From contig NZ_AHCB03000005.1 of assembly GCF_000238335.3 (NCBI RefSeq), forward strand, positions 124,001 through 188,000: a stretch of 64,000 nucleotides of DNA, given 5' to 3'. Under the pieces are notes generated by a model, which was given only the letters and a program-made list of their open reading frames with translations, was not told the DNA's origin and searched no databases. Shown here piece after piece: positions 1 to 9,349 of the stretch; position 1 is the stretch's first letter, and each line of letters starts with the position of its first letter. Source of the stretch: Pseudoalteromonas marina (GTDB lineage Bacteria > Pseudomonadota > Gammaproteobacteria > Enterobacterales > Alteromonadaceae). The translations under genes were made by a program, and so were the position numbers.

Positions 1-642
1 TAGCGTGTCGATTATGTAGGGGTCAAATGTACGCAGTGGCTTACTTTTACGAACGAATAAATGTGTTTCTGTGCCTAAACTATGTAATACACCTGCAATC
101 TCTACGGCAATGTAACCGGCACCGATTACAGCTACGCGTTTAGGTTGTTCGTTAAGCTCAAAAAAGCCATTTGAATCAATACCATGCTCAGCGCCCGGAA
201 TGTTTGGAATAGTAGGGCGCCCACCTACAGCCACTAAAATATGATCGGCGGTGTAGTGTTCACCATTTACTTCTACTGTTTTGCTGTCAATAAAGGTAGC
301 AAAGCCTTTAATAACGGTGACGCCATTACTTGCTAAACCGTTGTCGTACCCTTTATGAATTCGGCCAATATAGGCTTCACGACTTTCTACTAGTTTGCTC
401 CAATTAAAGTCTTTTACCTCAACGTTAAAACCGTAATCGGGTGCATATAAGTTAATTGCTTCGGCTACTTGTGCGCCGTGCCACATAACCTTTTTAGGCA
501 CACAGCCTACGTTTACACAGGTACCACCCATGTGTTTTGCTTCAATAAGTGCCACTTTAGCACCGCGCATTGCAGCTCTGTTTGCAGAAGCAATACCACC
601 GCTGCCACCGCCAATTGCAATATAATCAAAGTGTTGTGTCAT
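1..642 (-). CDS. gorA: Glutathione reductase, N-terminal part (cut by left window edge)
   Basis: Reading the minus strand from the ATG at 642 gives a flavoprotein disulfide reductase that runs off the left edge after 214 codons. Residues 11-16 form the glycine-rich FAD-binding motif GGGSGG. The redox-active disulfide lies in GGTCVNVGC (Cys42 and Cys47, the same positions as in E. coli Gor), followed by VPKK. The enzyme reduces glutathione disulfide with NADPH in the cytoplasm. The gene is divergent from prlC, a common neighbour in gammaproteobacteria. The NADPH and dimerisation domains are mostly outside the window, so completeness cannot be judged. Confidence 0.93.
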   Translation of the reverse strand, partial: MTQHFDYIAIGGGSGGIASANRAAMRGAKVALIEAKHMGGTCVNVGCVPKKVMWHGAQVAEAINLYAPDYGFNVEVKDFNWSKLVESREAYIGRIHKGYDNGLASNGVTVIKGFATFIDSKTVEVNGEHYTADHILVAVGGRPTIPNIPGAEHGIDSNGFFELNEQPKRVAVIGAGYIAVEIAGVLHSLGTETHLFVRKSKPLRTFDPYIIDTL

Positions 643-974
643 TTTAAGTCCTTAGGCGTTGAGTTTTATGCGCATAAGCATAACATTAAGTTTTAAAAAT
701 AAAGAGTGTTTAGATGACCTATGTTGAGTAAAAAAACATTCAGATTTACAGCCTTATCGATATAAAGCGATACGTTAAGTCAGTACCAAACAGAATATCT
801 GCAGTACGTAACCGGGCTCGCTTTAGATTGCATTACCTGTAGGCATTTCATTATTACCGAGCCTAAAAGTAGTTATTAATGGCTTTCGAATAGCCAGATT
901 CATAAAAAGTATGTTGTTTTTTAACTTTTAGACCCAATCTAAAAATGAAATGCATTAACGCAAAGAGAGTATTT
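643..974. other. Divergent intergenic region between gorA and prlC
   Basis: A 332-bp AT-rich gap that must carry the promoters of two divergent genes. I see no convincing open reading frame, RNA gene or long inverted repeat. An AAAGAGAG ribosome-binding sequence at about 962-968 belongs to prlC. Confidence 0.6.
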
Positions 975-3014
975 ATGAGCAACCCACTAATTGGCCTTGA
1001 AGGCTTACCACCATTTTCTAAAATTAAGCCTGAATTTGTAGTACCGGCACTTAAAGACGGAATAGCAAATTGTCGAAAAGCCATCGATGACGTACTCGCT
1101 AAAAAGTCTTACACGTGGGATGACTTAGTGTTACCACTTGAAGAGGCCGACGATAAACTATCGCGACTATTTTCGCCTGTTTCTCATTTAAATTCTGTTA
1201 TGAATAACGACGAACTGCGTGAAGCATACGAGCAGTGTTTACCGCTTATTTCTGAGTACTCTACGTTTGTCGGTCAGCATCAAGGTTTATACGAAGCGTA
1301 TAATGCCTTGTACAACAGTGACGAATTTAAAACGCTGACTACAGCACAACAAAAATCAATTACCAACGCGCTGCGCGATTTTAAATTGTCGGGCATTGCA
1401 TTAGCGCCGAAGCAGCAAAAACGCTACGGTGAAATAAGCGCGCGTTTATCAGAGCTTGCTTCTAAGTTTGGTAACAATGTAATGGATGCGACTTTAGCGT
1501 GGCACAAGCACATTACTGATGAAGCCGATTTAGCCGGACTCCCCGAGTCTGCACTTGCGCTTGCTGCTGACACCGCCAAAAGTAAAGATCTAGACGGTTG
1601 GGTATTTACGCTTGATTTTCCATCTTACTTGCCAATTATGACTTACGCTGATAACCGTGAACTTCGTAAAGAAACCTACACCGCATTTAGCACACGCGCA
1701 TCGGATCAAGGCCCAAATGCGGGTGAGTTTGATAACTCAGACATAATGAAAGAAGCACTTGCACTTCGCCATGAACTTGCGCAGTTATTAGGGTTTAAAA
1801 GCTACGCTGAAAAATCATTAGCAACAAAAATGGCTGAAACACCAGAGCAAGTGTTTTCGTTCTTAGAAGACCTAGCGGCTAAATCAAAACCACAAGCAGA
1901 GCAAGAAGTGGCAGAGCTAAAAGCGTACGCTGAGCAAAAACATGGTATTTCTGAATTAGAAGCATGGGATTTTGGCTACTATGGCGAAAAACTAAAACAA
2001 GAAAAATACGCAATATCAGATGAAGTACTACGTCCTTATTTCCCAGCTGATAAAGTGTTAAGTGGCTTATTTGAAACGGTTAACCGTTTATTTGGCATTA
2101 GTGTTAATGAAGTAACCGACTTTGATACGTACCATAAAGATGTGCGCTTTTTTGAAATTGTTGATAGCAATAACACGCTACGAGGACGTTTTTACTTAGA
2201 TCTTTACGCACGCGATCGCAAACGCGGTGGCGCGTGGATGGACGATTGTATGGGTCGTAAGGTACGCGCTAATGGCGAGTTACAAACCCCTGTAGCTTAC
2301 TTAGTATGTAACTTTAATAAAGCGGTAGGCGATAAACCAGCTTTGTTCACCCATAATGAAGTAACGACTTTATTCCATGAGTTTGGCCACGGTATTCACC
2401 ACATGCTGACTCAAGTTGATGCTGCTCCCGTAGCAGGTATTAATGGCGTAGCATGGGATGCCGTAGAGCTACCAAGTCAATTTTTAGAGAACTGGTGTTA
2501 CGAGGAAGAAGCGCTGAGCTTTATTTCGGGCCATTTTGAGACAGGCGAGCCATTACCAAAAGAATTGCTTGATAAGTTATTGGCCGCTAAAAACTATAAC
2601 TCAGGCATGCAAATGCTGCGTCAAATTGAGTTTTCGTTATTTGATTTTAAAATTCATAACGATTATGTCGCGGGCGAGCCGTGTCAAATTCAGGCAGTAT
2701 TAAATGATGTGCGCAGTCGTACCTCGGTTGTTCAAGCTCCTGAGTTCAACCGTTTTCAGCACGGGTTTAGCCATATTTTTGCGGGTGGTTATAGCGCCGG
2801 TTATTACTCGTACAAATGGGCTGAAGTATTATCAGCCGATGCTTACTCTAAGTTTGAGGAGGAAGGAATTTTTAACCCACAAACAGGGCAAGCCTTCATG
2901 CAGCATATTCTAGAAAAAGGCGGCAGTGAAGAGCCTATGGAATTATTTAAAAACTTCCGAGGCCGCGAGCCACGCGTTGATGCGCTACTTCGCCATAGTG
3001 GCATAGCAGCTTAA
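975..3014 (+). CDS. prlC: Oligopeptidase A (M3 family zinc metallopeptidase)
   Basis: Cytoplasmic oligopeptidase that degrades short peptides, including cleaved signal peptides. The 679-residue product matches the roughly 680 residues of E. coli PrlC/OpdA. The zinc site HEFGH starts at residue His468, and the conserved C-terminal M3 region (the GFSHIFAGGYSAGYYSYKW area) is present. An in-frame ATG exists at 945, but the ATG at 975 has a better ribosome-binding site (AAAGAGAG) and gives the family N-terminus MSNPLIGLEGLPPF. A strong terminator follows at 3041. The gene appears intact and monocistronic. Confidence 0.95.
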   Translation: MSNPLIGLEGLPPFSKIKPEFVVPALKDGIANCRKAIDDVLAKKSYTWDDLVLPLEEADDKLSRLFSPVSHLNSVMNNDELREAYEQCLPLISEYSTFVGQHQGLYEAYNALYNSDEFKTLTTAQQKSITNALRDFKLSGIALAPKQQKRYGEISARLSELASKFGNNVMDATLAWHKHITDEADLAGLPESALALAADTAKSKDLDGWVFTLDFPSYLPIMTYADNRELRKETYTAFSTRASDQGPNAGEFDNSDIMKEALALRHELAQLLGFKSYAEKSLATKMAETPEQVFSFLEDLAAKSKPQAEQEVAELKAYAEQKHGISELEAWDFGYYGEKLKQEKYAISDEVLRPYFPADKVLSGLFETVNRLFGISVNEVTDFDTYHKDVRFFEIVDSNNTLRGRFYLDLYARDRKRGGAWMDDCMGRKVRANGELQTPVAYLVCNFNKAVGDKPALFTHNEVTTLFHEFGHGIHHMLTQVDAAPVAGINGVAWDAVELPSQFLENWCYEEEALSFISGHFETGEPLPKELLDKLLAAKNYNSGMQMLRQIEFSLFDFKIHNDYVAGEPCQIQAVLNDVRSRTSVVQAPEFNRFQHGFSHIFAGGYSAGYYSYKWAEVLSADAYSKFEEEGIFNPQTGQAFMQHILEKGGSEEPMELFKNFRGREPRVDALLRHSGIAA

Positions 3015-3040
3015 AAATATGTCATTTATTAAATGTAACA

Positions 3041-3065
3041 AAAGCGCCTAAACGGCGCTTTTTTA
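3041..3065 (+). terminator. Rho-independent terminator of prlC
   Basis: A perfect 8-bp stem AAAGCGCC / GGCGCTTT with a 5-nt loop is followed by a T run. It begins 27 bp after the prlC stop codon. Confidence 0.9.
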
Positions 3066-3151
3066 TTGTGTGTAGATAATAGGCTATAAACGTTAGTAAT
3101 TTCAGCACGCCGTACTATGCTCTAAGCATACTCAGCTGAACGGATTTGTGT

Positions 3152-4330
3152 ATGGAAAAGTTAGTACTTACCATTGATGACGATAAATTAACCCACCTTA
3201 TTATTGAGGAATCTCTAGCGGGGTTTTGTAAACTTATTCATGCTAAAGAGGGCGAGGAGGGGCTGAGGTTAATAAACGAACATAAACCCGATATTATCCT
3301 TCTCGACATAGAAATGCCGGGCAAGTCGGGTTATCAAGTCTGCCAAGAAATAAAACAAAATGCCGATACGAAAGATATTCCGGTTATGTTTCTCTCATCA
3401 AAAGAAGCGCTTATCGACCGAGTGAAAGGCTACAGTGTTGGTGCGTCTGACTACATAATGAAACCGTTTAACGCAGAAGAACTAATGGCACGTATTAAAA
3501 TACTGTATGCGTATCGCCAACAATGCGTCAAACTCGAAAGCGATATAAATAAAGCCAATAAAACTGCCGCAATGGCGATGACCGAGTCAGGAGATATGGG
3601 GCGAATTATGCGCTATGTTGGCCAAAGTTATCATGCCAACAGTTTAGAAATTTTGAGCGAGTACTTTTTGGGTTTTTTTACCCCATTCAATTTGGATGTG
3701 GTGGTTGTATTTTGGTACCAGCATAAAAGTGAATTTTACAGCTTAAAAGGTGGTGTATGCCCATTAGTGCAGGAGTTATTGGCGCAACACAAAGATGCAC
3801 AGCGGTTTGTTGATATAGGCGAGAGCACTATTATTAATTACCCAAAATTATCGTTACTGGTTAAGAATATGCCGGTCGATGACACCGAAAAGTATGGGCG
3901 TTATAAAGATTTATTCCCTCATATTTTAGAGGTCACCAATGAAAAGGTCGTTACTATGGAAAGAAACGAAAAAAATTACCAGCAAGCTGAACAAATTAGC
4001 ACGGCACTGGAAGATATAATAAGCCAGTTTAATGCTCAAAATATCACGCAAAGTAATGTAGCAGAGCAGTTTTGTGCACAACTAGAGGCATTAAATACAG
4101 CTATTGAGCTTCAAAAGAATAATTTAAACCCCGCCGATATTGATTCATGTATATCGCAGCTCGAACATACTATGCAGTTACTGGTGTCTGCCAACAGCGA
4201 TTTAGCGTTTATAAAATATCAGTTTGAGCAAGTAACACAAAGCCGCAGTGAGTTTTTACAGAGTTTACGCCATAAAGTTGAAGACATTGAGCCTGCAATT
4301 AACCAAGACCCTGACATAGAGCTATTTTAG
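3152..4330 (+). CDS. Orphan response regulator with long C-terminal helical region
   Basis: The N-terminal receiver domain (about residues 4-120) has the acidic pair in IDDDK, the phospho-acceptor Asp52 in LLDIEMPG, the Ser in LSSKEA and Lys104 in MKPF, so it should accept phosphate. Residues 120-392 resemble no DNA-binding or enzymatic output domain that I recognise. They contain polar helical and probably coiled-coil stretches in the last 120 residues. The ATG at 3152 is preferred over an upstream TTG at 3146. No histidine kinase gene is adjacent, so the partner kinase is unknown. Protein-protein output is likely, but the function is open. Confidence 0.8.
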   Translation: MEKLVLTIDDDKLTHLIIEESLAGFCKLIHAKEGEEGLRLINEHKPDIILLDIEMPGKSGYQVCQEIKQNADTKDIPVMFLSSKEALIDRVKGYSVGASDYIMKPFNAEELMARIKILYAYRQQCVKLESDINKANKTAAMAMTESGDMGRIMRYVGQSYHANSLEILSEYFLGFFTPFNLDVVVVFWYQHKSEFYSLKGGVCPLVQELLAQHKDAQRFVDIGESTIINYPKLSLLVKNMPVDDTEKYGRYKDLFPHILEVTNEKVVTMERNEKNYQQAEQISTALEDIISQFNAQNITQSNVAEQFCAQLEALNTAIELQKNNLNPADIDSCISQLEHTMQLLVSANSDLAFIKYQFEQVTQSRSEFLQSLRHKVEDIEPAINQDPDIELF

Positions 4331-4387
4331 TGCGCTTAAGCTCGCTGGTTGATATACTCTGGCGGTATTTTATCGTCGGAGTGTATT

Positions 4388-5143
4388 GTGGTTATTCAGT
4401 GTGCCTTTAAAGAGTGTCGCCCGTATTTAAATGAATTAGAAACGCGTTTTGGTTTAGTAAATTGGCAACAAAATAGCCAAGGTTTTAGCCTGCACTATGA
4501 CGATACAGGACTGAGTTTATTTAAAACTGATGAACCTAAATTAGGTGCCATTAACGTTGATTTTGTTAGCGGGGCAGCCGCTCACAGGCGAAAATTTGGT
4601 GGCGGTAAAGGGCAAGCTATAGCCAAAGCGGTTGGCCTTAATAAAGGGGCAACGCCTGTGGTACTTGATGCAACCGCAGGTTTGGGGCGTGATGGCTTTG
4701 TATTGGCGTCACTCGGGTGCAAGGTTATTTTACATGAACGTCACCCTGTAGTTGCTGCACTGCTGGCTGATGGTTTAAATAGAGCTTACAGCGACACAGA
4801 AATTGGCCCTTGGATGAAAGACAATATGAGCCTAGTCTTTGGCTCAAGCCACACGTTACTAGCCCAATGTGAAAGCATGCCCGATGTGGTGTATTTAGAT
4901 CCTATGTTTCCACACCGCGAAAAGTCAGCCTTAGTAAAAAAAGAAATGCGAGTGTTTCAAGAGTTAGTAGGCGCAGATACCGACGCCGATGATTTACTTG
5001 AATTTGCCTACCCACTTGCTAGCAAGCGAGTGGTGGTTAAGCGCCCCGATTACGCCCCGTTTTTAAATGACAAAACCCCCAGTATGCAAATTAAAACTAA
5101 AAAGAACCGTTTTGATGTGTATGTAAAAGCGGCCATGGTTTGA
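4388..5143 (+). CDS. rsmJ: 16S rRNA (guanine-1516-N2)-methyltransferase RsmJ
   Basis: SAM-dependent methyltransferase that modifies G1516 of 16S rRNA. Family blocks present include [33 protein letters not shown] (SAM-binding loop), [20 protein letters not shown] and the C-terminal [11 protein letters not shown] choose the GTG at 4388 because CGGAG lies 6 bases upstream and the resulting 251 residues fit the E. coli length of 250. An upstream in-frame start at 4349 has no such support. It follows the response regulator gene by 57 bp and may share its transcript. Confidence 0.92.
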   Translation: MVIQCAFKECRPYLNELETRFGLVNWQQNSQGFSLHYDDTGLSLFKTDEPKLGAINVDFVSGAAAHRRKFGGGKGQAIAKAVGLNKGATPVVLDATAGLGRDGFVLASLGCKVILHERHPVVAALLADGLNRAYSDTEIGPWMKDNMSLVFGSSHTLLAQCESMPDVVYLDPMFPHREKSALVKKEMRVFQELVGADTDADDLLEFAYPLASKRVVVKRPDYAPFLNDKTPSMQIKTKKNRFDVYVKAAMV

Positions 5144-5245
5144 AGGCCCTTTTACGTATGTTGATCGGCTTTAAGGATCTAGGATCTTTTTAAGCTTTTA
5201 TGTTAGAATTCGCGCAATTTTTTGGCATTAGTAAGAAGCACAGCA

Positions 5246-5971
5246 ATGATCTTAGACGATATTCGCGTTGTTTTAGTTAACACATCACACTCAGGTAATA
5301 TAGGCTCGGCGGCTCGCGCCATGAAAACAATGGGTTTATCAAAACTCTATTTAGTTGATCCTGCTTGTGAAATTGATAGCCATGCAAGTGCGTTATCTGC
5401 AGGTGCTAGCGATGTGTTAGGTAATGCAGTAATTGTTGAAAAGCTTGAAGACGCCATTGCTGATTGTGCATTAACTATTGGTACAAGCGCACGTTCACGC
5501 ACGCTTTCATGGCCGATGGTTGAGCCTCGCGAGTGTGGTGAAAAGCTGGTGGCTGAAGCCGAGAATGGCCCTGTGGCATTAGTGTTTGGTCGTGAAAACA
5601 GTGGCTTAACTAACGAAGAGCTTCAGCTGTGTAACTACCATGTATGTATTCCAGCTAACCCAGAATATAGCTCATTAAACCTCGCTATGGCTGTGCAAAC
5701 ATTGTCTTACGAAACACGTATGGCATTTTTGAATAAGCAACCCAAACAAGAAGCGCAAGACGACACGGTTTACCCAAACTCTAAACAAACAGAGTTGTTT
5801 TACGAACACCTTGAGGAGACCTTGTATAACACAGGCTTCATCATCAAACAGCATCCAGGCATTGTAATGACAAAGCTTCGCCGTTTATTTAACCGTGCTC
5901 GCCCAGAAGAGGCAGAGATGAATATTTTGCGCGGTATTCTTACCTCTATAAATAAATCGATTCCTAAGTAA
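5246..5971 (+). CDS. trmJ: tRNA (cytidine/uridine-32-2'-O)-methyltransferase TrmJ
   Basis: SPOUT-class methyltransferase that 2'-O-methylates position 32 of the tRNA anticodon loop. Diagnostic stretches are [20 protein letters not shown] near the N-terminus, GTSARSRTL in the middle, and the knot region [15 protein letters not shown] and [17 protein letters not shown]. The C-terminal TrmJ extension ends in the NILRGIL region. The ATG at 5246 gives 241 residues, aligned with E. coli TrmJ (246), rather than the TTG at 5222. As in many gammaproteobacteria, it lies directly upstream of iscR, but the isc operon has its own promoters. Confidence 0.95.
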   Translation: MILDDIRVVLVNTSHSGNIGSAARAMKTMGLSKLYLVDPACEIDSHASALSAGASDVLGNAVIVEKLEDAIADCALTIGTSARSRTLSWPMVEPRECGEKLVAEAENGPVALVFGRENSGLTNEELQLCNYHVCIPANPEYSSLNLAMAVQTLSYETRMAFLNKQPKQEAQDDTVYPNSKQTELFYEHLEETLYNTGFIIKQHPGIVMTKLRRLFNRARPEEAEMNILRGILTSINKSIPK

Positions 5972-6016
5972 GGTATAGCAATTAGTTATATAAACGGGTG
6001 TTTAAATAACTGCCTA

Positions 6017-6041
6017 ATACTTGACTAAATTACTCAGGTAA
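6017..6041 (+). promoter_or_regulatory. IscR type-1 operator, site A, overlapping promoter P1
   Basis: The 25-base element starting ATACTTGACTAAATTACTC fits the E. coli type-1 IscR consensus at about 23 of 25 positions, judged by eye against the remembered consensus. It contains a -35 hexamer TTGACT (6021-6026). A -10 hexamer TACAAT lies 16 bp downstream (6043-6048). Binding here would block RNA polymerase, giving [2Fe-2S]-IscR autorepression. Confidence 0.82.
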
Positions 6042-6054
6042 TTACAATGGTGTC

Positions 6055-6081
6055 AATACTTGACCAAACAGGTCAAGTATT
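6055..6081. promoter_or_regulatory. Perfectly palindromic IscR-like operator, site B
   Basis: AATACTTGACC and GGTCAAGTATT are perfect 11-base inverted repeats separated by AAACA. The central 25 bases share the ATAC-TTGAC...GTC...GTAT framework of type-1 IscR sites. It lies between sites A and C, 14 bp downstream of site A, and only a weak -10 (TAAAAA, 6081-6086) follows it. It is probably an additional IscR dimer site. Confidence 0.72.
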
Positions 6082-6146
6082 AAAAATTTGTTAACTACAT
6101 TCATTTTAAGCGATATGTTTTTAAATCAAATTTTTATCAAGTGATA

Positions 6147-6171
6147 ATACTTGACTAATTTACTCTGGTAA
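6147..6171 (+). promoter_or_regulatory. IscR type-1 operator, site C, overlapping promoter P2
   Basis: Starts ATACTTGACTAATTTACTC and is nearly identical to site A. It overlaps a well-formed promoter with -35 TTGACT (6151-6156), a 16-bp spacer and -10 TAAAAT (6173-6178). This promoter is 25 bp upstream of the iscR start and is likely the main isc promoter. Confidence 0.82.
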
Positions 6172-6203
6172 TTAAAATTTGCACTCTTTGTGCAGGGGGC
6201 GTT

Positions 6204-6695
6204 ATGAAATTAACATCAAAAGGACGATATGCCGTTACAGCGATGCTTGATGTTGCGCTGCATACAGGTGTTGGTCCTGTCGCCCTTGCTGATATTTCAC
6301 AGCGACAAGAAATTTCTTTGTCATACCTTGAACAATTATTTGCTCGCCTGCGTAAAAATGGCTTGGTAAGTTCGGTTCGAGGTCCTGGTGGCGGCTATTT
6401 ACTAGGGCGAGAAGCCGATGTTATTTCTGTTGGTGATATTATTACCGCAGTTGACGAATCGGTTGATGCAACACGTTGCCAAGGTGCCAACACTGGCTGC
6501 CAAAGTGGTATGCGCTGCTTAACCCATAATTTGTGGTCAGATTTAAGCGCACGCATAGAAGAATTTTTGAATAATATTACCCTTGCTGAATTGGTGGAAA
6601 AATCAGATGTGAAAGAAATCGCATCACGCCAAGATAACAGTATCAATAATGCAATTAAGCAGTTGGAAAACATTCAAGTAAGCTGTCAACTTTAA
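6204..6695 (+). CDS. iscR: Fe-S cluster assembly transcriptional regulator IscR
   Basis: Rrf2-family repressor and activator of 163 residues. The N-terminal winged helix begins [16 protein letters not shown] and the recognition region [18 protein letters not shown] is conserved. Cluster ligands are Cys92, Cys99, Cys105 and His108 within [18 protein letters not shown], with one residue more between ligands than in E. coli IscR. When it carries [2Fe-2S] it represses the isc operon. Three operator-like sites lie directly upstream, consistent with autoregulation. It is the first gene of the operon, 24 bp before iscS. Confidence 0.96.
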   Translation: MKLTSKGRYAVTAMLDVALHTGVGPVALADISQRQEISLSYLEQLFARLRKNGLVSSVRGPGGGYLLGREADVISVGDIITAVDESVDATRCQGANTGCQSGMRCLTHNLWSDLSARIEEFLNNITLAELVEKSDVKEIASRQDNSINNAIKQLENIQVSCQL

Positions 6696-6719
6696 GGTTG
6701 ACCTGCAGCGGAGAGAGAA

Positions 6720-7937
6720 ATGAAGTTACCGATTTATTTAGATTACGCAGCAACCACGCCTGTTGATGAGCGTGTTGCTAAAGAAATGATGCAATGCCTC
6801 ACAATGGACGGTAAATTTGGTAACCCTGCATCACGTTCACACCGTTTTGGTTGGCAAGCAGAAGAAGCTGTTGACCAAGCACGTACAGATATTGCTGATT
6901 TAGTAAATGCAGACCCACGTGAAATCGTTTTCACCTCGGGTGCAACTGAATCTAACAACCTTGCTATCAAAGGTGCAGCACAGTTTTACAAAAAGAAAGG
7001 TAAGCACATTATTACCGCTAAAACTGAGCACAAAGCAGTCATCGACACATGTCGTGAATTAGAACGTCAAGGTTTTGAAGTAACTTATATGGACGTTGAA
7101 GAAAACGGCCTGCTTGATCTGCAAAAGCTAGCAGACACAATGCGTGACGACACCGTACTTGTCAGCATCATGCACGTAAACAATGAGTTAGGTGTAATTC
7201 AAGACATCGCAACTATTGGCGAAATGTGTCGCGAACGTAAAATTATGTTCCACGTAGATGCAGCGCAAAGCGCGGGTAAAGTATTAATTGACGTGCAACA
7301 ACTCAAAGTTGATTTTATGTCGTTCTCTGCGCACAAAGCGTATGGCCCTAAAGGTGTAGGTGCGCTTTACGTTCGTCGTAAACCTCGCGCTCGTTTAGAA
7401 GCGCAAATGCACGGTGGCGGTCATGAGCGTGGTATGCGTTCTGGCACACTTGCAACGCACCAGTTGGTGGGCATGGGGACTGCATTTAGAATCGCAAAAG
7501 AAGATTTTGAAAAAGATTTTGCACACATCAGCGCATTACGTAAACGCCTAATTGACGGCATTATGGCTGATATGGATGAAGTATACTTTAACGGCACACA
7601 AGACCAGTCAGTACCGGGTATTGTAAACATCAGCTTTAACTTTGTTGAAGGTGAATCGTTACTTATGGCAGTAAAAGACATTGCGGTATCGTCAGGTTCA
7701 GCCTGTACATCTGCAAGCTTAGAGCCTTCTTATGTTTTACGTGCACTTGGCCGTAACGACGAATTAGCACACAGCTCAATTCGTTTCAGTATTGGTCGTT
7801 TTACTACCGAAGAAGAGATTGATTACACCGTTGAATTAATGAAAAACTCTATCGGTCGCCTACGTGAAATGTCTCCACTTTGGGAGATGCATCAAGAAGG
7901 TATTGATTTAGATTCAGTTGAATGGGCTCACCACTAA
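6720..7937 (+). CDS. iscS: Cysteine desulfurase IscS
   Basis: PLP-dependent enzyme that removes sulfur from L-cysteine and delivers it to IscU for cluster assembly, and to tRNA thiolation pathways. The PLP lysine is Lys206 in [12 protein letters not shown]. The persulfide-forming cysteine is Cys329 in [13 protein letters not shown], one residue later than in E. coli (Cys328). Length is 405 residues against 404 in E. coli. A GGAGAGAG ribosome-binding site precedes the ATG. Fully intact. Confidence 0.97.
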   Translation: MKLPIYLDYAATTPVDERVAKEMMQCLTMDGKFGNPASRSHRFGWQAEEAVDQARTDIADLVNADPREIVFTSGATESNNLAIKGAAQFYKKKGKHIITAKTEHKAVIDTCRELERQGFEVTYMDVEENGLLDLQKLADTMRDDTVLVSIMHVNNELGVIQDIATIGEMCRERKIMFHVDAAQSAGKVLIDVQQLKVDFMSFSAHKAYGPKGVGALYVRRKPRARLEAQMHGGGHERGMRSGTLATHQLVGMGTAFRIAKEDFEKDFAHISALRKRLIDGIMADMDEVYFNGTQDQSVPGIVNISFNFVEGESLLMAVKDIAVSSGSACTSASLEPSYVLRALGRNDELAHSSIRFSIGRFTTEEEIDYTVELMKNSIGRLREMSPLWEMHQEGIDLDSVEWAHH

Positions 7938-7985
7938 TAATTAGTGATGTAAGCACATACCCTAGCAGGTAATGAGGATAGAATT

Positions 7986-8369
7986 ATGGCGTACAGTGAT
8001 AAAGTAATCGACCACGTAGAAAACCCACGTAACGTAGGTGCTCTAGACAAAAACGATCCGTCAGTGGCAACGGGTATGGTAGGCGCACCAGCATGTGGTG
8101 ATGTAATGAAATTGCAAATTAAAGTATCGTCTGAAGGCGTTATTGAAGATGCGAAATTCAAAACCTATGGTTGTGGTAGCGCAATTGCTTCTTCTTCACT
8201 TGTAACAGAGTGGGTTAAAGGTAAAACACTCGACGAAGCAGCAACAATCAAAAACACGGATATCAGTGCTGAGCTAGAATTACCACCAGTGAAAATTCAC
8301 TGTTCAATTTTAGCCGAAGATGCAATTCAAGCAGCAATTGCAGACTACAAAAGCAAACAAGCGAAGTAA
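7986..8369 (+). CDS. iscU: Fe-S cluster assembly scaffold IscU
   Basis: Scaffold of 127 residues on which [2Fe-2S] clusters are built. The three ligand cysteines are at positions 37, 63 and 106, exactly as expected, and the conserved Asp39 follows Cys37 in ACGD. The HscA-binding motif LPPVK is at about residues 99-103. The gene lies 48 bp after iscS in the operon order iscRSUA. Confidence 0.97.
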   Translation: MAYSDKVIDHVENPRNVGALDKNDPSVATGMVGAPACGDVMKLQIKVSSEGVIEDAKFKTYGCGSAIASSSLVTEWVKGKTLDEAATIKNTDISAELELPPVKIHCSILAEDAIQAAIADYKSKQAK

Positions 8370-8381
8370 GAAGAGAAACTC

Positions 8382-8705
8382 ATGGCAGTGACATTGACAG
8401 ATGCGGCAGCAAACCGCGTACAATCATTTTTAGCAAACCGCGGCAAAGGGTTAGGTCTGCGCGTTGGCATTAAAACGACGGGCTGTTCAGGTCTTGCTTA
8501 TGTACTTGAGTTTGTTGACGAGTTAAACGAAGACGATGAAACCTTTGCGGCTAAAGGCGTTACTTTAATAGTTGACGCAAAAAGCTTAGTTTACATCGAT
8601 GGCACAGAGCTCGACTACACAAAAGAAGGTTTAAATGAAGGGTTTAAATTTAATAACCCAAACCAAGCTGACGAGTGTGGTTGTGGCGAAAGCTTTACCG
8701 TTTAA
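8382..8705 (+). CDS. iscA: A-type Fe-S carrier protein IscA
   Basis: HesB/IscA family carrier of 107 residues that receives clusters from IscU and passes them to apo-proteins. The three conserved cysteines are Cys35 (TTGCSG) and Cys99 and Cys101 (DECGCG). The gene begins 12 bp after iscU. A hairpin after its stop codon may reduce read-through into hscB. Confidence 0.96.
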   Translation: MAVTLTDAAANRVQSFLANRGKGLGLRVGIKTTGCSGLAYVLEFVDELNEDDETFAAKGVTLIVDAKSLVYIDGTELDYTKEGLNEGFKFNNPNQADECGCGESFTV

Positions 8706-8728
8706 TTGCTACGTGTAATTGTTTTTTG

Positions 8729-8755
8729 AAGCCCTGCAACTGTAGGGCTTTGTTA
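8729..8755 (+). terminator. Possible attenuating hairpin between iscA and hscB
   Basis: AAGCCCT and AGGGCTT form a 7-bp stem, extendable by two pairs, followed by TGTTATTT. The T tract is imperfect, so partial termination or an RNA stabiliser or processing hairpin is more likely than a full stop. It could lower hscB-hscA-fdx expression relative to iscRSUA. Confidence 0.5.
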
Positions 8756-8780
8756 TTTCTGAATATTACTGGTTGAAGCT

Positions 8781-9308
8781 ATGCGTTACTTTGAATTATT
8801 TGCAGTGCCCGTTGATTATAATATTGATTTAGCAACGATTAATAAAAATTACCTAGAATTACAGCGTGCTGTTCACCCCGACCGCCATGCCAATGCAAGC
8901 AGCCGAGATAAGTTAATGTCGGTGCAAAGTGCTGCTGAAATTAACGATGCCTTGCAAACACTTAAGCATCCAGTTAAACGTGCTGAGTATATGTTAAGCG
9001 AGCTAGGTGTTGATATTCGCGCTGAGCAACAAACGCTGCAAGATCCTATGTTCTTAATGCAACAAATGGAATTGCGCGAAGAGCTCGAAGAGCTTGCATC
9101 AGCGAGTGACCCGGATGCGGCCATTGCTAATTTTGAAAAACAAATAAAACAACTTAACGAGCAATACAGTGCACAGCTTGCAGAGCAGTTAGCAAGTAAC
9201 GACAAGCAACAGTATGAACTAGCGGCTGATAATATTCGTAAACTGAAGTTTGTTTATAAATTACGTGACGAACTAGAACGCATTGAAGACAGTTTATTTG
9301 ACGATTAA
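8781..9308 (+). CDS. hscB: Co-chaperone HscB (Hsc20)
   Basis: J-domain protein of 175 residues that brings IscU to HscA and stimulates its ATPase. The J-domain HPD motif is at residues 32-34 (VHPDRHAN). The C-terminal three-helix IscU-binding region follows, including [14 protein letters not shown] near the end. Length agrees with E. coli HscB (171). It is the first gene after the small iscA-hscB hairpin. Confidence 0.95.
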   Translation: MRYFELFAVPVDYNIDLATINKNYLELQRAVHPDRHANASSRDKLMSVQSAAEINDALQTLKHPVKRAEYMLSELGVDIRAEQQTLQDPMFLMQQMELREELEELASASDPDAAIANFEKQIKQLNEQYSAQLAEQLASNDKQQYELAADNIRKLKFVYKLRDELERIEDSLFDD

Positions 9309-9349
9309 TTACTTGCTGTAAAGCGAGCAAAACGAGTTTAAAGAGCATT

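Noticed and set aside
469..696. Plus-strand open frame of 75 codons with many Cys and His
   Set aside because: It is the antisense of gorA, including the redox-site region, and has no ribosome-binding site.
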